Origin: Candidatus Hodarchaeota archaeon | GTDB taxonomy: Archaea > Asgardarchaeota > Heimdallarchaeia > Hodarchaeales > Hodarchaeaceae | Reading direction: 5' to 3' | Length of the DNA stretch: 44,339 nt | NCBI GenBank assembly: GCA_016839815.1 | Contig: JAEOTM010000088.1 | Span: 1-44,339 of the forward strand | In this document: piece by piece, positions 43,819 to 44,339 of the stretch | Position numbering within the stretch: position 1 is the first letter of the stretch | How the letters are laid out: each line of letters opens with the position of its first letter | Translations under genes and position numbers: made by a program | The notes under the pieces: generated by a model | What the model saw: only the letters and a program-made list of their open reading frames with translations | The model's database searches: none | What the model was told of the DNA's origin: nothing

Positions 43819-44175
43819 TAGATGATTTCTAAGTTTCAATGAAGATGGAGACCCATTTTCCAATGAGAATAAAAAAGAAAAAGAAATGAGGGGTAAATAT
43901 TCTTAGTATAGTTTGAAATATTAAAAGCCTGGGGGGTGATCCTGTGGTGGGTTCATAATACTTGACCTCATCCCTCAAACATGCCACATCTTTATAGAAT
44001 CCTAAAAAGTGGAGAACTCATCCTTCTTCCTAGTTTTTATTCATGAACTAAGAAAGCAAAATGAGATAAACAGCTTCTTGTTTCGCTGTTTCTTAGGATT
44101 AAAACCAATTTTGAAGATAATTTGTGTTTAATTAATCCAATACACAAGAAATACATAATATTCTGGTGAATAATA
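43819..44175. other. Intergenic region with a GC-richer block
   Basis: The 357-base gap is AT-rich except for 43927-43990, which is distinctly G/C-richer (a run of six G, then GTGGTGGG). Such islands in AT-rich archaeal gaps are sometimes structured RNAs, but I could not fold it into a known family. The ribosome binding site GGTGA at 44165-44169 serves the next gene. Confidence 0.35.
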
Positions 44176-44339
44176 ATGGCAGATCTCGAAAGAATGAATT
44201 TAGTGGTCACTGGACACGTTGATCACGGAAAATCTACTGGTCTTGGCCACATGTTGTTCTTACTAGGTCAGATACATGATCCTAAAAAGAAACGACAACC
44301 TTGGCGAATTGCTGAAAAATACTATAAGGATAGCAAAGC
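44176..44339 (+). CDS. EF-1A-like translational GTPase, N-terminal part
   Basis: The first 54 residues of a translation-factor GTPase are present before the window ends. MNLVVTGHVDHGKST (7-21) is the G1 motif of the EF-1A/EF-Tu family. After it, canonical archaeal EF-1A usually reads like T-L-V/I-G-R/H-L-L; here it is T-G-L-G-H-M-L, with glycine in place of a hydrophobic residue, and the following KKKRQPWRIAEKYYKDS is unlike typical EF-1A. It may be a diverged EF-1A, or a paralogue of the Hbs1/SelB/aEF-related type. GGTGA six bases upstream supports the start. Confidence 0.8.
   Translation, partial: MADLERMNLVVTGHVDHGKSTGLGHMLFLLGQIHDPKKKRQPWRIAEKYYKDSK

Overview
The window is AT-rich archaeal DNA, most likely from an Asgard archaeon. 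A Heimdallarchaeia-like lineage is plausible, but rank below phylum is a guess. The archaeal signs are split rpoA1/rpoA2, eL30, eL18, TFB, RpoD with ferredoxin domains, Csl4, Rio1, Pno1/Dim2-type KH protein, DUF655 and intron-bearing tRNAs. The Asgard signs are a Rab-like small GTPase beside a roadblock protein, several eukaryote-type oligosaccharyltransferase (OST) subunit homologues, and an RNA polymerase subunit H that looks like full-length eukaryotic Rpb5. Most start codons have a GAGG- or GGTGA-type ribosome binding site 6-9 bases upstream, and this was used to choose starts.

Layout. 1-4984: 3' end of an arginase-family gene, a PLP-dependent 2-amino-3-ketobutyrate CoA ligase-like gene, a TFS/TFIIS-like zinc-ribbon protein, a Zn-ribbon/PUA/PAPS-reductase/ferredoxin fusion, and the long RpoH/Rpb5. 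5000-14805: a glycosylation and secretion neighbourhood with an OST48/WBP1-like protein, a DAD1/OST2-like three-helix protein, a ribophorin I/OST1-like protein and SecY. Interspersed are SepF-like, a two-intron tRNA-Arg, a 2,3-DPG synthetase-family protein, Trm112 and a small ferredoxin that seems to start at AUU. 14850-19430: one leftward operon encoding Rab-like GTPase, RAD55/KaiC-type ATPase, roadblock protein, FIST sensor protein and MFS transporter. This is a coherent but, to my knowledge, undescribed signalling unit.

19524-28157: a pilin-like peptide, tRNA-Ala, and a leftward information-processing block (rpoA1-rpoA2-eL30-nusA-uS12, then METTL5-like methylase, Csl4, Rio1, Pno1). 28515-37882: a divergent type IV pilus/Tad-like gene set with a secretion ATPase, a FlaJ/TadC-like membrane platform, small membrane proteins and a 1174-residue surface protein. 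37976-44339: two-intron tRNA-Ile, uS9-uL13-eL18-RpoD, DUF655-KsgA, a divergent TFB and the first part of an EF-1A-like GTPase.

Together, SecY and the OST-like subunits could form a eukaryote-like route for translocation and N-glycosylation of surface proteins such as the sequon-rich 1174-residue protein, although the catalytic STT3/AglB is not in this window. Trm112 is a plausible activator of the METTL5-like methylase, by analogy with eukaryotes. All family assignments come from reading motifs by eye; no database search was run.
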